A stretch of DNA of 50,582 bases from Luteolibacter rhizosphaerae (GTDB lineage Bacteria; Verrucomicrobiota; Verrucomicrobiia; Verrucomicrobiales; Akkermansiaceae): assembly GCF_025950095.1 (NCBI RefSeq), contig NZ_JAPDDR010000021.1, positions 1 through 50,582 of the forward strand. The letters run 5' to 3'. The translations under genes were made by a program, and so were the position numbers. Below are positions 24,252 through 33,430 of this stretch, piece by piece; positions within the stretch are counted from its first letter, which is position 1, and each line of letters begins with the position of its first letter. The notes under the pieces were generated by a model, which worked only from the letters and a program-made list of their open reading frames with translations, had not been told where the DNA came from and did no database searches.

Positions 24252-26171
24252 CTACCACTCCGCCACTAGGCCCTTGCGTCCGATCCGTCGGTGCGTGATC
24301 CCTTCGGCGCCCCGGAGCCGCTGCGGGCCATCGCTTACGGAAGAGCCCCAGATCGTGTAGCGCCCGCTTGAAGTTGCCGCGAGGTAGTATCCGCTAGCCG
24401 CTTGGATCGAGGCGATCGCGGAGAGACCGTCAGGGACGGTGCCACCCGGAGATTGCAGGTGGCCGCGATCATCAAGCACTAGCAACTGATCTCCCGTAGC
24501 CATCTGCGCGACGGGAGGGATATCGCTCTCCGGAATCCAAGTATCCTCCTTGAGCCGATGGAGTTGGCGGGCCTCATCCGTCGCCCAAATCATTCCATCC
24601 GCGGTGATGGCCAAGGATGAAAAGGCCATCGCGGGCAAGCTCTCGGTTGTTCCCGCGGAGATGTTGATGAGGATGGCATTCCCGTCCTTCTTGACCGCTA
24701 CGGCGCGCCCAGCTTGGGCGGAAGAGAAGATTCCGCGGATCTCACTGGTGAGATGCTTGATGCTTCCATCGGGAGACAAGCGGTGCAGCTCACCATTGGC
24801 GGTGAGTGCGAGGGCGGTATCTCCCGCCCCGGAGACTGCGGACACCTCCAGCGATGGCTTCATGATCTTGCCTGGAGCATTTTCACTCCAGCAGGAGAGC
24901 GTGGAATCCGGATGCAGCACCACACCACCGGTCGCGAGCAGAACGGCATCTTTCCATGGACGGAGCAGCAGCTCTGCTGGTGGCTGGGCCGAAGGTGGCA
25001 GGGGCTCGATCGACCAGACTTTCACGAGGGGCTCGCCGGTGGGAGCAGGGGCATCCGGAGTGCGTGTGGGCGGGGCGGGTTTCGCGACTTCGGGTGGCGG
25101 TGATTCTTTCCGAATCAGGTTCTCCTGCTTTGGTTCGGAGGGCGCGGGAGCAACGGGCAGCGTTGCGCTTTCCTTCGCTTGAGGAGCCTTCCGCATGAGT
25201 TGCCATGCCCCGCCAGCGGCGAGGAGAATGACCAAGAGTGCAGCCAGCCACGGTAGAGGAGACTTGCTCTTTCGGATTGGTGATGCTGGGGGAGTGATGT
25301 CCTGCTTCAGCTCGGCCGCTGCCTGATATCGGTCCTCGGGCCGTTCCTGAAGCGCCCTGCGCACCACATCGTCCAGATGGGTATCGCTACCCGACTTCCG
25401 CGAGGGTGCCTGAAACACTCCGCGTGGCAGCTCGCCGGTCAGCATCTCGTAGAGCAAGACGCCCAGCGCGTAGATATCGGCACGGTGATCGGCTTTCGAG
25501 GCATCCCGCACTTGCTCCGGTGCGGCGTAGGCCGCAGTGCCCATGAAGGTCCCGGTGCGGGAAAGGTCCAAGGCTCCGGCTGCTGCCACCTGGTCCACCC
25601 GGGCGAGCCCGAAGTCGGCGACCTTCGCCCGCCCGCTTGAGTCGAGCAGGATGTTGGAAGGCTTGATGTCACGGTGCACCACACCCAAACCGTGCGCGTA
25701 GGCCAGAGCCTCGCAGACTTGAGTGGTGACGGCGATGGCAATGGCCGCGTCCACCTTCCCCGCGGCGATGAGTTCTCCGAGAGTCGAGCCATCGACATAC
25801 TCCATCACGAAATAGAAGTGCCCGGCAGGGCTGAGTCCGGACTCATGGAGAGCGACGATCCCGGGATGCCGAAGCTTGGCCAAGGTCCGCGCCTCGCGCC
25901 GGAAGCGCTCCACCTGATGTTCGTCACGGCAGGCTTCGATCGGGAGCAACTTCACCGCCACGTCCCGCTCGAGATCCGGCTGGTGCATCTGGTAAACCGC
26001 CCCCATGCCGCCGCGACCCAGAAGGCGTAGCACCTGCCACCTCGGGAACAGCGCGGCAGCCTCTTCCAAGGACGGCGGCTCCCACTCAAGTTCGTCGCCA
26101 TCGCCCGCTGTTGCCGCCATGTCGAACAGGGCGGCGGGGTCGAGCCCCGAGATGATGGGTGGAGGTTTCAC
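24252..26171 (-). CDS. transmembrane Ser/Thr protein kinase with beta-propeller-like sensor domain
   Basis: 639 residues. A complete Hanks-type kinase occupies about residues 46-295: glycine loop 'LGRGGMGAVYQ', Lys 74 in 'DVAVKLL', catalytic 'VVHRDIKPSNILLD' (D168), 'VADFGLARVD' (D186) and 'AAPEQVRDASKADHRADIYA'. One membrane helix follows at about 306-325 ('LPWLAALLVILLAAGGAWQL'), then a Pro/Ala-rich stalk, and an extracytoplasmic domain of short beta repeats ('LALTANGELHRLSPDG', 'LAITADGMIWATDEARQLHR', 'LLVLDDRGHLQSPGG') that resembles an RCC1-like propeller. It probably senses an external cue and phosphorylates cytoplasmic targets. It lies 24 bases downstream of the OmpA-like gene, in the same operon. 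Confidence 0.93.
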   Translation of the reverse strand: MKPPPIISGLDPAALFDMAATAGDGDELEWEPPSLEEAAALFPRWQVLRLLGRGGMGAVYQMHQPDLERDVAVKLLPIEACRDEHQVERFRREARTLAKLRHPGIVALHESGLSPAGHFYFVMEYVDGSTLGELIAAGKVDAAIAIAVTTQVCEALAYAHGLGVVHRDIKPSNILLDSSGRAKVADFGLARVDQVAAAGALDLSRTGTFMGTAAYAAPEQVRDASKADHRADIYALGVLLYEMLTGELPRGVFQAPSRKSGSDTHLDDVVRRALQERPEDRYQAAAELKQDITPPASPIRKSKSPLPWLAALLVILLAAGGAWQLMRKAPQAKESATLPVAPAPSEPKQENLIRKESPPPEVAKPAPPTRTPDAPAPTGEPLVKVWSIEPLPPSAQPPAELLLRPWKDAVLLATGGVVLHPDSTLSCWSENAPGKIMKPSLEVSAVSGAGDTALALTANGELHRLSPDGSIKHLTSEIRGIFSSAQAGRAVAVKKDGNAILINISAGTTESLPAMAFSSLAITADGMIWATDEARQLHRLKEDTWIPESDIPPVAQMATGDQLLVLDDRGHLQSPGGTVPDGLSAIASIQAASGYYLAATSSGRYTIWGSSVSDGPQRLRGAEGITHRRIGRKGLVAEW

Positions 26172-26195
26172 AGCGGAATGGGCAGTGAGGGAAAC

Positions 26196-27212
26196 TCAGC
26201 GGGCGACCAGCTCCACGCGGCGATTCAGCGCGCGGCCGGCATCGGTGGCATTCGTGCTCACGGGTGCCATGAAGGAAGCGCCGAGCGGTGTCATGCGGGC
26301 GGCATCAATGCCGTGTTTGCTGACGAGCGCCTCGACCACGGCTTTGGCACGGCACTTCGAGAGATCCTCATTGAATTCGAAGGCTCCAACGTTGTCGGTA
26401 TGGCCGACAACGAGCACCTTGAGCGAGGGCTCGGCCTTCAGTAGCGAGGCCATTTCCTGCAGCGTGGGTGCAGACTCCGGCTTGATCACGGCCTCGTTGA
26501 AATCGAAAAGGATGCCGTAGATCGCCACCTTGCCGCTGGCAGAGATCGACTTCTGCATCTCCGCAGCGGAGATGTGGATCATCTTGTCTTCCATCGGTTT
26601 GGTATTCACCACGTCGACTTGGATCACGATCGAGTCTTGGGGCAGGGTCAGCTCCTTCTTCCACGGGCTGATGTCCTCCTTCACCGGAATCTCCCACAAG
26701 CGGGTGGCGACATAGACGGCGATGTAGAGGCCGCCTTTCTCCAGGCATTGGTAGCGTCGCTCTTTCACACCGGTGGTGAAGACCTGATGGCCCAGTTCCG
26801 GAACGGCGTAGTAGCGGCGTGGCGGGCCGTTGCGGATATCGCGATCCTCACCCGACCAGATCGGAGTGAAGCCTGCGTCCTTCAGAGCTGCGGTGTAGTT
26901 CTCCGCGACCTCTTGGCTGGTCCGTTTGCCCGCAGCCACGTTCGGCAGGAGATAAGTGCTGCGGTGGAGCGCACCCTCGACCTTCCGGACCTCCTTCGGG
27001 TCTGCGGAGTCGGGCGCACTCAGGCCGCCGATCTGGAGGCCCAGTTCACCGAACTTCTTCGAGGACTGGAGGATTAGCGCGGAGCCTTCGTAGCGAGGAA
27101 GGCCGGGGTAGTCTTTGAATCCGGGAGCATCCTGGGTGGGCACAAGCTTCTCCGCGGCGGAGGCGGCGAGAAGCGAGGAAAGGAAAAGGGTGACGATCAG
27201 ACGGAGTTTCAT
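26196..27212 (-). CDS. exported OmpA-family (peptidoglycan-binding) protein
   Basis: The ATG at 27212 ('MKLRLIVTLFLSSLLAASAA') gives 338 residues with a signal peptide; codons upstream are not coding-like. The N-terminal 200 residues form a domain I do not recognise ('DAPGFKDYPGLPRYEGSALI', 'RRYQCLEKGGLYIAVYVATR'). The last 110 residues are an OmpA/MotB domain: 'YGILFDFNEAVIKPESAPTL', 'LKVLVVGHTDNVGAFEFNED', 'LSKCRAKAVVEALV' and 'NRRVEL', which binds the diaminopimelate of peptidoglycan. It is the first gene of an operon with the kinase, so the pair may link envelope state to phosphorylation. Confidence 0.9.
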   Translation of the reverse strand: MKLRLIVTLFLSSLLAASAAEKLVPTQDAPGFKDYPGLPRYEGSALILQSSKKFGELGLQIGGLSAPDSADPKEVRKVEGALHRSTYLLPNVAAGKRTSQEVAENYTAALKDAGFTPIWSGEDRDIRNGPPRRYYAVPELGHQVFTTGVKERRYQCLEKGGLYIAVYVATRLWEIPVKEDISPWKKELTLPQDSIVIQVDVVNTKPMEDKMIHISAAEMQKSISASGKVAIYGILFDFNEAVIKPESAPTLQEMASLLKAEPSLKVLVVGHTDNVGAFEFNEDLSKCRAKAVVEALVSKHGIDAARMTPLGASFMAPVSTNATDAGRALNRRVELVAR

Positions 27213-27465
27213 GGAGGCAGGTTCGGTTAGGAGTGGGGGTGCCAGATCCGGCACCGCTGTCCCATGTCTGGCGGGCGATGGATAAACGTTACGGACTTTT
27301 TTGGAGTCTCGTGTTCCGGCGGGTAAGAGGTGACTCCGTGAGGTGTCCGGATCGATGAAGGTCAAGGATATCGAACCAGTTGCCCCAGCCGGTGACAAGG
27401 TCCAAGTCCCCCTGTGGCCGGGAGAGGATGATTGCCCGCCCCGCGATCTTTGTTAGGCTCTTGTG

Positions 27466-28205
27466 ATGGATCTTCGCAGCGACGCACCCTTTCCTGTCAC
27501 GCGGTGGAGCCTCGTCGCCGGTGCCCGCGCGGCAACTGATCCCGGTCGGAAGCGCAGCGCTCTGGAGGACCTCTGCACACTTTATTGGCGACCGATCTAC
27601 GGTTTCCTGCGCCGCCGCGGCATGCCGGTGGAAGAAGCGCGGGATGCTACCCAAGGATTCTTCATCTCCCTGCTGGAGGAAGATCTCTTCGCCAAGGCCC
27701 AGTCGGATAGCGGGCGCATGCGCAGCTATCTCCTCGGAGCGCTCCAGCGCTGGCAGCGCGGAGAGTGGCGGAAAGGCCAGGCGGAGAAGCGCGGTGGTGG
27801 TCGCGAGATCTTCTCGCTCGATGCCATGGCCGATGACGACGACTTCGAAGCGGCCGGCAGCGAGCATGATACCCCCGAGCACCACTTCGAGAAGAGCTGC
27901 GCCTTCGCACTTCTGGAGTCCGCACTGAAGCGGTGGCGGAGGAGCAGAGGACAGCGGGGAAAGAGAGGGCTTTCGTCATCCTGAAGCCGCTGCTTGCACC
28001 GCTGGCGGGCGAGTCCGTGCCCTCTCACGAGGAGGCTGCGGCGCAGTTGCACTGCACTCCGGAAGCTTTGCGGGTGACGCTACATCGCCTGCGCAAGCGC
28101 TTCGGCGAGGTCTTGCGGGTCGTGGTGGCGGATACGCTGGTGGACCCGACGCCGGAAGCCATTCAAGAGGAGTTGGACGCCCTGCGCATGGCGCTCTCCC
28201 GCTGA
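27466..28205 (+). pseudogene. ECF-like RNA polymerase sigma factor, interrupted by one frameshift
   Basis: The first frame (27466-27984) has sigma region 2 with 'FPVTRWSLVAGARA', 'ALEDLCTLYWRPIYGFLRRR' and 'EARDATQGFFISLLEEDL'. Family alignment breaks after 'ALLESALKR' near 27933, where the frame runs into unrelated residues and stops at 27984. The other frame from 27933 carries the missing part: 'AEEQRTAGKERAFVILKPLL', then region 4 with 'SHEEAAAQLHCTPEALRVTL' and 'HRLRKRFGEVLRVV'. Loss of one base, for example one G from a GGG run at about 27932, explains it; the join needs a -1 shift. The type is the one often linked to Ser/Thr kinases in planctomycetes and verrucomicrobia, and here it faces an OmpA/kinase operon. 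It could be a real mutation, a sequencing error or recoding. Confidence 0.85.
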
Positions 28206-28309
28206 GCGGATTTTTTTCGAGGAGGATGTAACGGGCGGGAGGGCACCGCCAGACAGGGGATGCAGCGGTTCGATCACGGGCCGCAGAAACCACGAACCAA
28301 ACGCATCCC

Positions 28310-29611
28310 ATGAAGACGAATATCGCCATCTGCCTCGCCCTCCTCACCGCATCCTCCCCTTTGATGGCGGAGCAAAAGGGGAGGGGATCGAACACGAACC
28401 GGGCCCAGATCCAGCAAATCGCGGCCCGCGTCGCACCACGTCAGGCACCTGCTCCCATCAAACGCGTCATGCCTGTGCCTCAGGCCCGCGTCCCTGCCGC
28501 CCGGGTGAATGTGGCGCCCACGAAAAAGCCTGCAATCGCCCGTCAGGCTCCCCGTATCTCAGCCACCCTTCCGGGAAAGGCCGTAATCCCCTCGGGCTCG
28601 ATCCGCAGGAATATCCCGCAGGATAACCGGATTCCCGGCAAGGCTGCCGGTATTCACGCCGGGCGCGGAGTCGCCAGTGGCCTGCGCGAGATGGAATCGC
28701 TGCGCAACGGCGCGCTCGAAGGACTCCGCGAGCACGGCCTCACCGGTGGTGCCCAGCCGCGCGGTCCGCAAGGCCCGGCTGATCCCTTCCAAGACAACGG
28801 CTACACCCCGCGGCAACCCCAGGCTCCCGCCGGCATCAAGCAACGTGAAGACAACGGCGGCCTCACCGACGTTCGCGGTGCCAAGCGGAATTCCACTCGC
28901 GGCCACGTCAGCCACGGCGATGTGTTCGCTGACGGTTATCGCACCCGCTTCGGAGCAGGCAGCGGGTTCAATGGCACGATGGGCAACTTCGGCGAGCGCA
29001 GCGCCGCCACGCCATCGGGCGAGGACAATGGCGATGCTTATCAGGTCGATTACACCAATCGCGACGGGAGCACAGGTACTTACAGCGTGACGGAGACCCA
29101 TGACCAGAATGGCCGTTATGTCACGGTCGAGCACGACGGCACCACCAAGCACGATGGCACCGTCGTCAGCCACGATACCCGCCGTGATGCCGATGGCCGG
29201 ATCATTTCCACCACCGAGACCGTCATCGCTCCCGATGGCAGCCAGAGCAGCATGACGACCTACCCGGACGGCCATGCCGACGTTGATGTTCGTCCTGCGA
29301 CGGAGAGCGGCGCCGATCGCACTCCGGATGGCATTGGCAACGGAGTCCGCAGCGGGCCCTCCGCTGCGACCGTGGCCGGCTTGGTCCCGCTCGATCTCCT
29401 GCGCCAGCATGCCGATGGTCAGCAAAGCAGCGGGGGTCCGGGCCAATACAGCCTGCAAGGCGGCAGGGGTGTGGATCAGGTCCGCCCCGTGGGTGAAGGA
29501 CAGCAGAGCGGTGTCGGAGGAGTCCGTCGCGTGCCGCTCGACCCGAAGGGCACGGTCGTGAACCCCGGTCCGATCGATAGCACCCCGGGCAGCGGCGACG
29601 ACCGCCCTTGA
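28310..29611 (+). CDS. exported low-complexity protein of unknown function
   Basis: 433 residues with a signal peptide ('AICLALLTASSPLMAEQ'). I do not recognise a family. The first third is basic and rich in Pro, Ala, Arg and Val ('APRQAPAPIKRVMPVPQARV'), so it is probably disordered. The middle holds an Asp/Thr/His-rich beta-repeat block: 'YTNRDGSTGTYSVTETHDQN', 'YVTVEHDGTTKHDGTVVSHD' and 'TRRDADGRIISTTETVIAPD', with a 10-14-residue rhythm that may be a small repeat structure. The tail is Gly/Gln-rich. It probably lies in the periplasm or cell wall. A terminator at 29637-29669 follows 26 bases after its stop. Confidence 0.75.
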   Translation: MKTNIAICLALLTASSPLMAEQKGRGSNTNRAQIQQIAARVAPRQAPAPIKRVMPVPQARVPAARVNVAPTKKPAIARQAPRISATLPGKAVIPSGSIRRNIPQDNRIPGKAAGIHAGRGVASGLREMESLRNGALEGLREHGLTGGAQPRGPQGPADPFQDNGYTPRQPQAPAGIKQREDNGGLTDVRGAKRNSTRGHVSHGDVFADGYRTRFGAGSGFNGTMGNFGERSAATPSGEDNGDAYQVDYTNRDGSTGTYSVTETHDQNGRYVTVEHDGTTKHDGTVVSHDTRRDADGRIISTTETVIAPDGSQSSMTTYPDGHADVDVRPATESGADRTPDGIGNGVRSGPSAATVAGLVPLDLLRQHADGQQSSGGPGQYSLQGGRGVDQVRPVGEGQQSGVGGVRRVPLDPKGTVVNPGPIDSTPGSGDDRP

Positions 29612-29636
29612 TCGTCCGCCCGCTTCCGCTCCCGAC

Positions 29637-29669
29637 GAAAAAAGCCGCTCCGGTTTCCCGGAGCGGCTT
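29637..29669 (-). terminator. rho-independent terminator of the pyruvate phosphate dikinase gene
   Basis: A perfect 11-bp stem AAGCCGCTCCG/CGGAGCGGCTT (29642-29652 with 29659-29669) and a 6-base loop. On the minus strand the stem is followed by a T-run (the A-run at 29638-29643). It lies 30 bases after the stop of the dikinase gene and can also serve the convergent plus-strand gene. Confidence 0.85.
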
Positions 29670-29698
29670 CGATATTTAGCGGAAGCTAGCCTTGCGGC

Positions 29699-32548
29699 TT
29701 ACTTCTTCTTCGCGGCCTTCTTGGCTGCTTTCTTAGCAGCCTTCTTTGCCGGGGCCTTCTTGGCAGCCTTTGCCGGAGCGGCACCCTTGCCTTCCTCGAT
29801 CGCGGCCTGGGCTGCGGCGAGACGGGCGACGGGCACGCGATAAGGCGAGCAGGACACGTAGTTCAGGCCCAGCTTGTGGCAGAACTTCACGGAGTCCGGA
29901 TCACCACCGTGCTCACCGCAGATGCCGAGCTTGATGTTCGGACGGGTGCTGCGGCCCTTGGTCACGGCGGTTTCCATCAGCTGGCCCACGCCGGTCGCGT
30001 CGAGGGTCGCGAAGGGGTTCTTCGCGAACACTTCGCTCTCGATGTAGGGCATCAGGAACGCGCCCATGTCGTCACGGCTGATGCCGAGCGCGGTCTGGGT
30101 GAGGTCGTTGGTGCCGAAGCTGAAGAACTCGGCGCCCTTGGCGATCTCGTCGGCGGTGAGGGCACCGCGCGGAACTTCGATCATGGTGCCGACCTGGTAT
30201 TCGAAGCTGACCTTCTTCTCGGCCATGACTTCCTTCGCCACGGTGTGGACGATCTCGGCCTGGAGTTCGAACTCCTTGCCGAAGCCGACGAGCGGGATCA
30301 TCACCTCGGGCTTCACCGGGATCTTCTTCTTCGCCACGTCAGCCGCGGCTTCGAAGATCGCACGCGCCTGCATGGCGGTGATTTCCGGGTAAGCGATGCC
30401 GAGACGGCAACCGCGATGACCGAGCATCGGGTTGAACTCGTGCAGGTCGTGCACGCGCTGGATGATCTTGTCCACCGGCACGCCGATCTTCTTGGAGAGA
30501 TCGAGTTGCTGCTCCTTCGTGTGCGGAAGGAATTCGTGGAGCGGCGGGTCCAGAAGGCGGATGGTGGCCGGCATGCCCTTGAGGGTCTTGAAGATGCCGG
30601 TGAAGTCCTCGCGCTGGTAGGGAAGCAGCTTGGCCAAGGCGGCCTTGCGGGCGTCCAGCGTGGTGGCGAGGATCATCTCGCGCATCGCGTCGATGCGGTC
30701 ACCTTCGAAGAACATGTGCTCTGTGCGGGTCAGACCGATGCCCACGGCGCCGAAGGCCACCGCGATGCGGGTCTGCTCCGGGGTGTCGGCATTGGTGCGG
30801 ACGGACATCTTGGTCGCCTGCTCGCACCATTCCATGAGCTTCAGGAAGCTCTTGAACTTCTCGGTCTTCTTCGCGGCCTTGTCGCCATCGACGATGCCGG
30901 TGATGATTTCCGAAGGAGCGGTCTTCAGCTCGCCACCGTAAACGGTGCCGCTGGTGCCGTCGATCGAGAGGTAGTCGCCTTCCTTGAAGGTTTCACCCGC
31001 GACCTTCACCGTCTTCTTGTCGTAGTCGATCTCGATCGCGGAAGCACCGCAGATACAGACCTTGCCCATCTGGCGGGCGACGAGAGCGGCGTGCGAGGAA
31101 ACACCGCCCTTGGCGGTCAGGATGCCCTCGGCGGCGATCATGCCGCGAAGGTCTTCCGGAGAGGTTTCGTTGCGGACCAGGAGAACCTTCTCACCCTTTT
31201 CAGCGGCGGCCGCGGCGCGGTCGGCGTTGAGGTAGATCTTGCCGGAGGCGGCACCCGGGCCGGCCGGGAGACCCTTGGCGAGTTCCTTGGCCTTCTTGAC
31301 CTCGGCGAGGTCGAAGATCGGGGCGAGGAGTTGGTCGAGCTGGTCGGCCGGGTTGCGGAGCACGGCGGTCTTCCAGTCGATGAGACCTTCCTTCACCATG
31401 TCCATGGAGAACTTCAGCGCGGCGGCGGCGGTGCGCTTGCCGTTGCGGGTCTGCAGCATGAACAGCTTGCCTTCCTGCACGGTGAACTCGACGTCCTGCA
31501 CGTCCTTGAAGTGCTTTTCAAGGATGGTGCGGACCTTCATCAGTTCCGCGAAGGGCTTCGGCATCGCCTTCTTCATCAGGGCGACGGGATCCGGGGTGCG
31601 GACACCGGCCACCACGTCTTCGCCCTGCGCGTTCACGAGGAACTCGCCGTAGAATTCGTTCACGCCGTTGGCAGGGTTACGGGTGAAGGCCACGCCGGAA
31701 CCGGAAGTGTCACCGGTGTTGCCGTAGACCATCGCCTGCACGTTCACCGCCGTGCCCCACTCGGCCGGGATGTTGTACTTGCGGCGGTAAACGATCGCGC
31801 GGTCGTTCATCCAGGAGCTGAACACGGCACCGGCGGCACCGCGGAGCTGCTCCCAAGGATCGGCAGGGAAGCCCTTGCCGGTGCGCTCTTTCACGAGCGC
31901 CTTGAAGCGCTTCACGAGTTCCTTTTGGTCATCGGCCGTCAGGTCGGAGTCGATGATGTCCTTGTGATACTTCTCGTGCTTGAATTCTTCGATGACGACT
32001 TCGAAAGGCTCGTGGTCTTCGCCTTCGGTCTTTTGCACGCCGAGCACCACGTCGCCATACATCTGGACGAAGCGGCGGTAGCAATCCCAAGCGAAGCGCT
32101 CGTTCTTGGTGACGGCGGCGAGGGACTTCACGGTCTCATCGTTGAGGCCGAGGTTGAGGATGGTGTCCATCATGCCCGGCATCGAGTCGCGGGCACCGGA
32201 GCGCACGGCCACGAGGAGCGGCAGGCCCTTCGCATCGCCGAACTTGCAGCCCATGATCTTCTCCATGTTCTTCACGCCGGCTTCCATTTGAGCCTGGAGC
32301 GAGGTCGGATAGGTCTTCTTGTGACCGTAGAAGTAGGTGCAGACCTCCGTGGTGATGGTGAATCCCGGAGGCACTGGCAGACCGATGCGGGTCATTTCCG
32401 CGAGGTTGGCGCCTTTGCCGCCGAGGAGCGCCTTCATCGACCCGTTGCCATCGGCTTTGCCGGCGCCCCAGGTGTAAACGTACTTGGTGCCCTTGGCGGA
32501 GGGCGCTTTCTTGGCCGCCTTCTTGGCGGACTTCTTCACGGTAGCCAT
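29699..32548 (-). CDS. ppdK: pyruvate, phosphate dikinase with Lys/Ala-rich tails
   Basis: 949 residues from the ATG at 32548 ('[20 protein letters not shown]'). It interconverts pyruvate, ATP and Pi with phosphoenolpyruvate, AMP and PPi in the cytoplasm. N-terminal ATP-grasp: '[20 protein letters not shown]' and '[20 protein letters not shown]'. Swivelling domain: '[19 protein letters not shown]' with the phospho-histidine at about H486; the residue two before it is Ser where plant and bacterial enzymes have Thr, the site used by PPDK regulatory proteins. C-terminal PEP/pyruvate barrel: '[16 protein letters not shown]' and '[10 protein letters not shown]' with Cys at about 877. Both ends carry extensions of mostly Lys, Ala and Pro, about 20 residues at the N-terminus and about 30 at the C-terminus, resembling histone H1 tails and not part of the usual enzyme. 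Confidence 0.97.
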   Translation of the reverse strand: MATVKKSAKKAAKKAPSAKGTKYVYTWGAGKADGNGSMKALLGGKGANLAEMTRIGLPVPPGFTITTEVCTYFYGHKKTYPTSLQAQMEAGVKNMEKIMGCKFGDAKGLPLLVAVRSGARDSMPGMMDTILNLGLNDETVKSLAAVTKNERFAWDCYRRFVQMYGDVVLGVQKTEGEDHEPFEVVIEEFKHEKYHKDIIDSDLTADDQKELVKRFKALVKERTGKGFPADPWEQLRGAAGAVFSSWMNDRAIVYRRKYNIPAEWGTAVNVQAMVYGNTGDTSGSGVAFTRNPANGVNEFYGEFLVNAQGEDVVAGVRTPDPVALMKKAMPKPFAELMKVRTILEKHFKDVQDVEFTVQEGKLFMLQTRNGKRTAAAALKFSMDMVKEGLIDWKTAVLRNPADQLDQLLAPIFDLAEVKKAKELAKGLPAGPGAASGKIYLNADRAAAAAEKGEKVLLVRNETSPEDLRGMIAAEGILTAKGGVSSHAALVARQMGKVCICGASAIEIDYDKKTVKVAGETFKEGDYLSIDGTSGTVYGGELKTAPSEIITGIVDGDKAAKKTEKFKSFLKLMEWCEQATKMSVRTNADTPEQTRIAVAFGAVGIGLTRTEHMFFEGDRIDAMREMILATTLDARKAALAKLLPYQREDFTGIFKTLKGMPATIRLLDPPLHEFLPHTKEQQLDLSKKIGVPVDKIIQRVHDLHEFNPMLGHRGCRLGIAYPEITAMQARAIFEAAADVAKKKIPVKPEVMIPLVGFGKEFELQAEIVHTVAKEVMAEKKVSFEYQVGTMIEVPRGALTADEIAKGAEFFSFGTNDLTQTALGISRDDMGAFLMPYIESEVFAKNPFATLDATGVGQLMETAVTKGRSTRPNIKLGICGEHGGDPDSVKFCHKLGLNYVSCSPYRVPVARLAAAQAAIEEGKGAAPAKAAKKAPAKKAAKKAAKKAAKKK

Positions 32549-32744
32549 CTCTTGTTTGCTTGGAGTGGGTTGACTTGCGAAAGGCGCGTGGGGACGGCGA
32601 AAGGACACCATACCCCCGGGCGCGGACGCGCGAGGCTAGCGACCGGAAAAGCCGTGTCAATGAACCAGTTCCGCCTGTGGAACCCGTCACATGCGATCGA
32701 TCCCTTGCGAATCTCCGGGGCACGTCCTACCGTGGAGGGTTACC

Positions 32745-33335
32745 ATGAAGACACCACTACACCTCATCTGCCGTATCTCCCTGCTGGCTCTTTCCAGTGT
32801 GATTCTGAGCCAGTGCGCTCACGAACCGGTTACCCAAGCGAATGCCTCGAACGCCAGCGGCGCTAAGATCGCCGCCGATTCCCGCGCCGCCTTGCAGGAC
32901 CTTTACGCCAAGAACGCCGCCGCCCGCCGTCTCGGCAAGCAGGCTTCGGGAGTCCTTGTTTTCCCGCATATCCTGAAGGGCGGCTTCGTCGTCGGAGCGG
33001 AGGGCGGGAACGGCGCCCTGCTCGGTGCGGACGGTTCCGTGCGCGGCTATTACCAGACCGCAGCCGCCTCTTACGGGCTGCAGGCCGGAGTCGAGAAATT
33101 CGGCTACGCGCTCTTCCTGATGGATTCGAAGGAAGTCGCGAATCTCAACCAAGCCGCCGGTTGGTCGGTCGGCACCAGCCCCAGCCTCGTCGTCGTGGAT
33201 CGCGGTCTCTCGGCCGAACTCACCACCAAGACGGTCGATCGTGGCACCTATGCCTTCATCTTCGACCAGCGCGGTTTGATGGGTGGCGTCAGCCTGAAGG
33301 GCTCCAAGATTACCCGCATCAAACCGGGTTCCTAA
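32745..33335 (+). CDS. YSC84/SYLF-like lipoprotein
   Basis: The ATG at 32745 has a GGAGG six bases upstream and starts a lipoprotein signal ('SLLALSSVILSQC'); an ATG at 32691 lacks both. 196 residues. The SYLF (YSC84) pattern is 'DSRAALQDLYAKNAAARRLG', 'ASGVLVFPHILKGGFVVGAE', 'GGNGALLGADG', 'ASYGLQAGVEKFGYALFLMD' and 'VDRGTYAFIFDQRGLMGGVS'. Such domains bind phosphoinositides in eukaryotes; bacterial lipoproteins of this type are periplasmic or outer-membrane lipid-binding candidates of unknown role. It is convergent with the NHL-like gene across a hairpin. Confidence 0.9.
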   Translation: MKTPLHLICRISLLALSSVILSQCAHEPVTQANASNASGAKIAADSRAALQDLYAKNAAARRLGKQASGVLVFPHILKGGFVVGAEGGNGALLGADGSVRGYYQTAAASYGLQAGVEKFGYALFLMDSKEVANLNQAAGWSVGTSPSLVVVDRGLSAELTTKTVDRGTYAFIFDQRGLMGGVSLKGSKITRIKPGS

Positions 33336-33361
33336 AGCTTACCCGGTGGCGTAGATAGCAG

Positions 33362-33389
33362 GCGCGGGCCCCGTTTCCGGAGCCCGCGC
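33362..33389. terminator. GC-rich hairpin between convergent genes
   Basis: GCGCGGGCCCCG (33362-33373) and CGGAGCCCGCGC (33378-33389) pair over 12 positions with one mismatch and a TTTC loop. It lies 26 bases after the YSC84-like stop and 41 bases before the NHL-like stop. No clear T-run follows on either strand, so terminator function is only likely. Confidence 0.5.
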
Positions 33390-33430
33390 ACGTCGTACTC
33401 AAATAGCTCGAAATTCTAGGCCGTCGCGGC

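Noticed and set aside
29876..32866. 996-codon open frame on the plus strand opposite the pyruvate phosphate dikinase gene
   Set aside because: It is a mirror frame caused by high GC and strong third-position bias. The product is rich in His, Leu and Val without domains, while the minus strand is a complete known enzyme.
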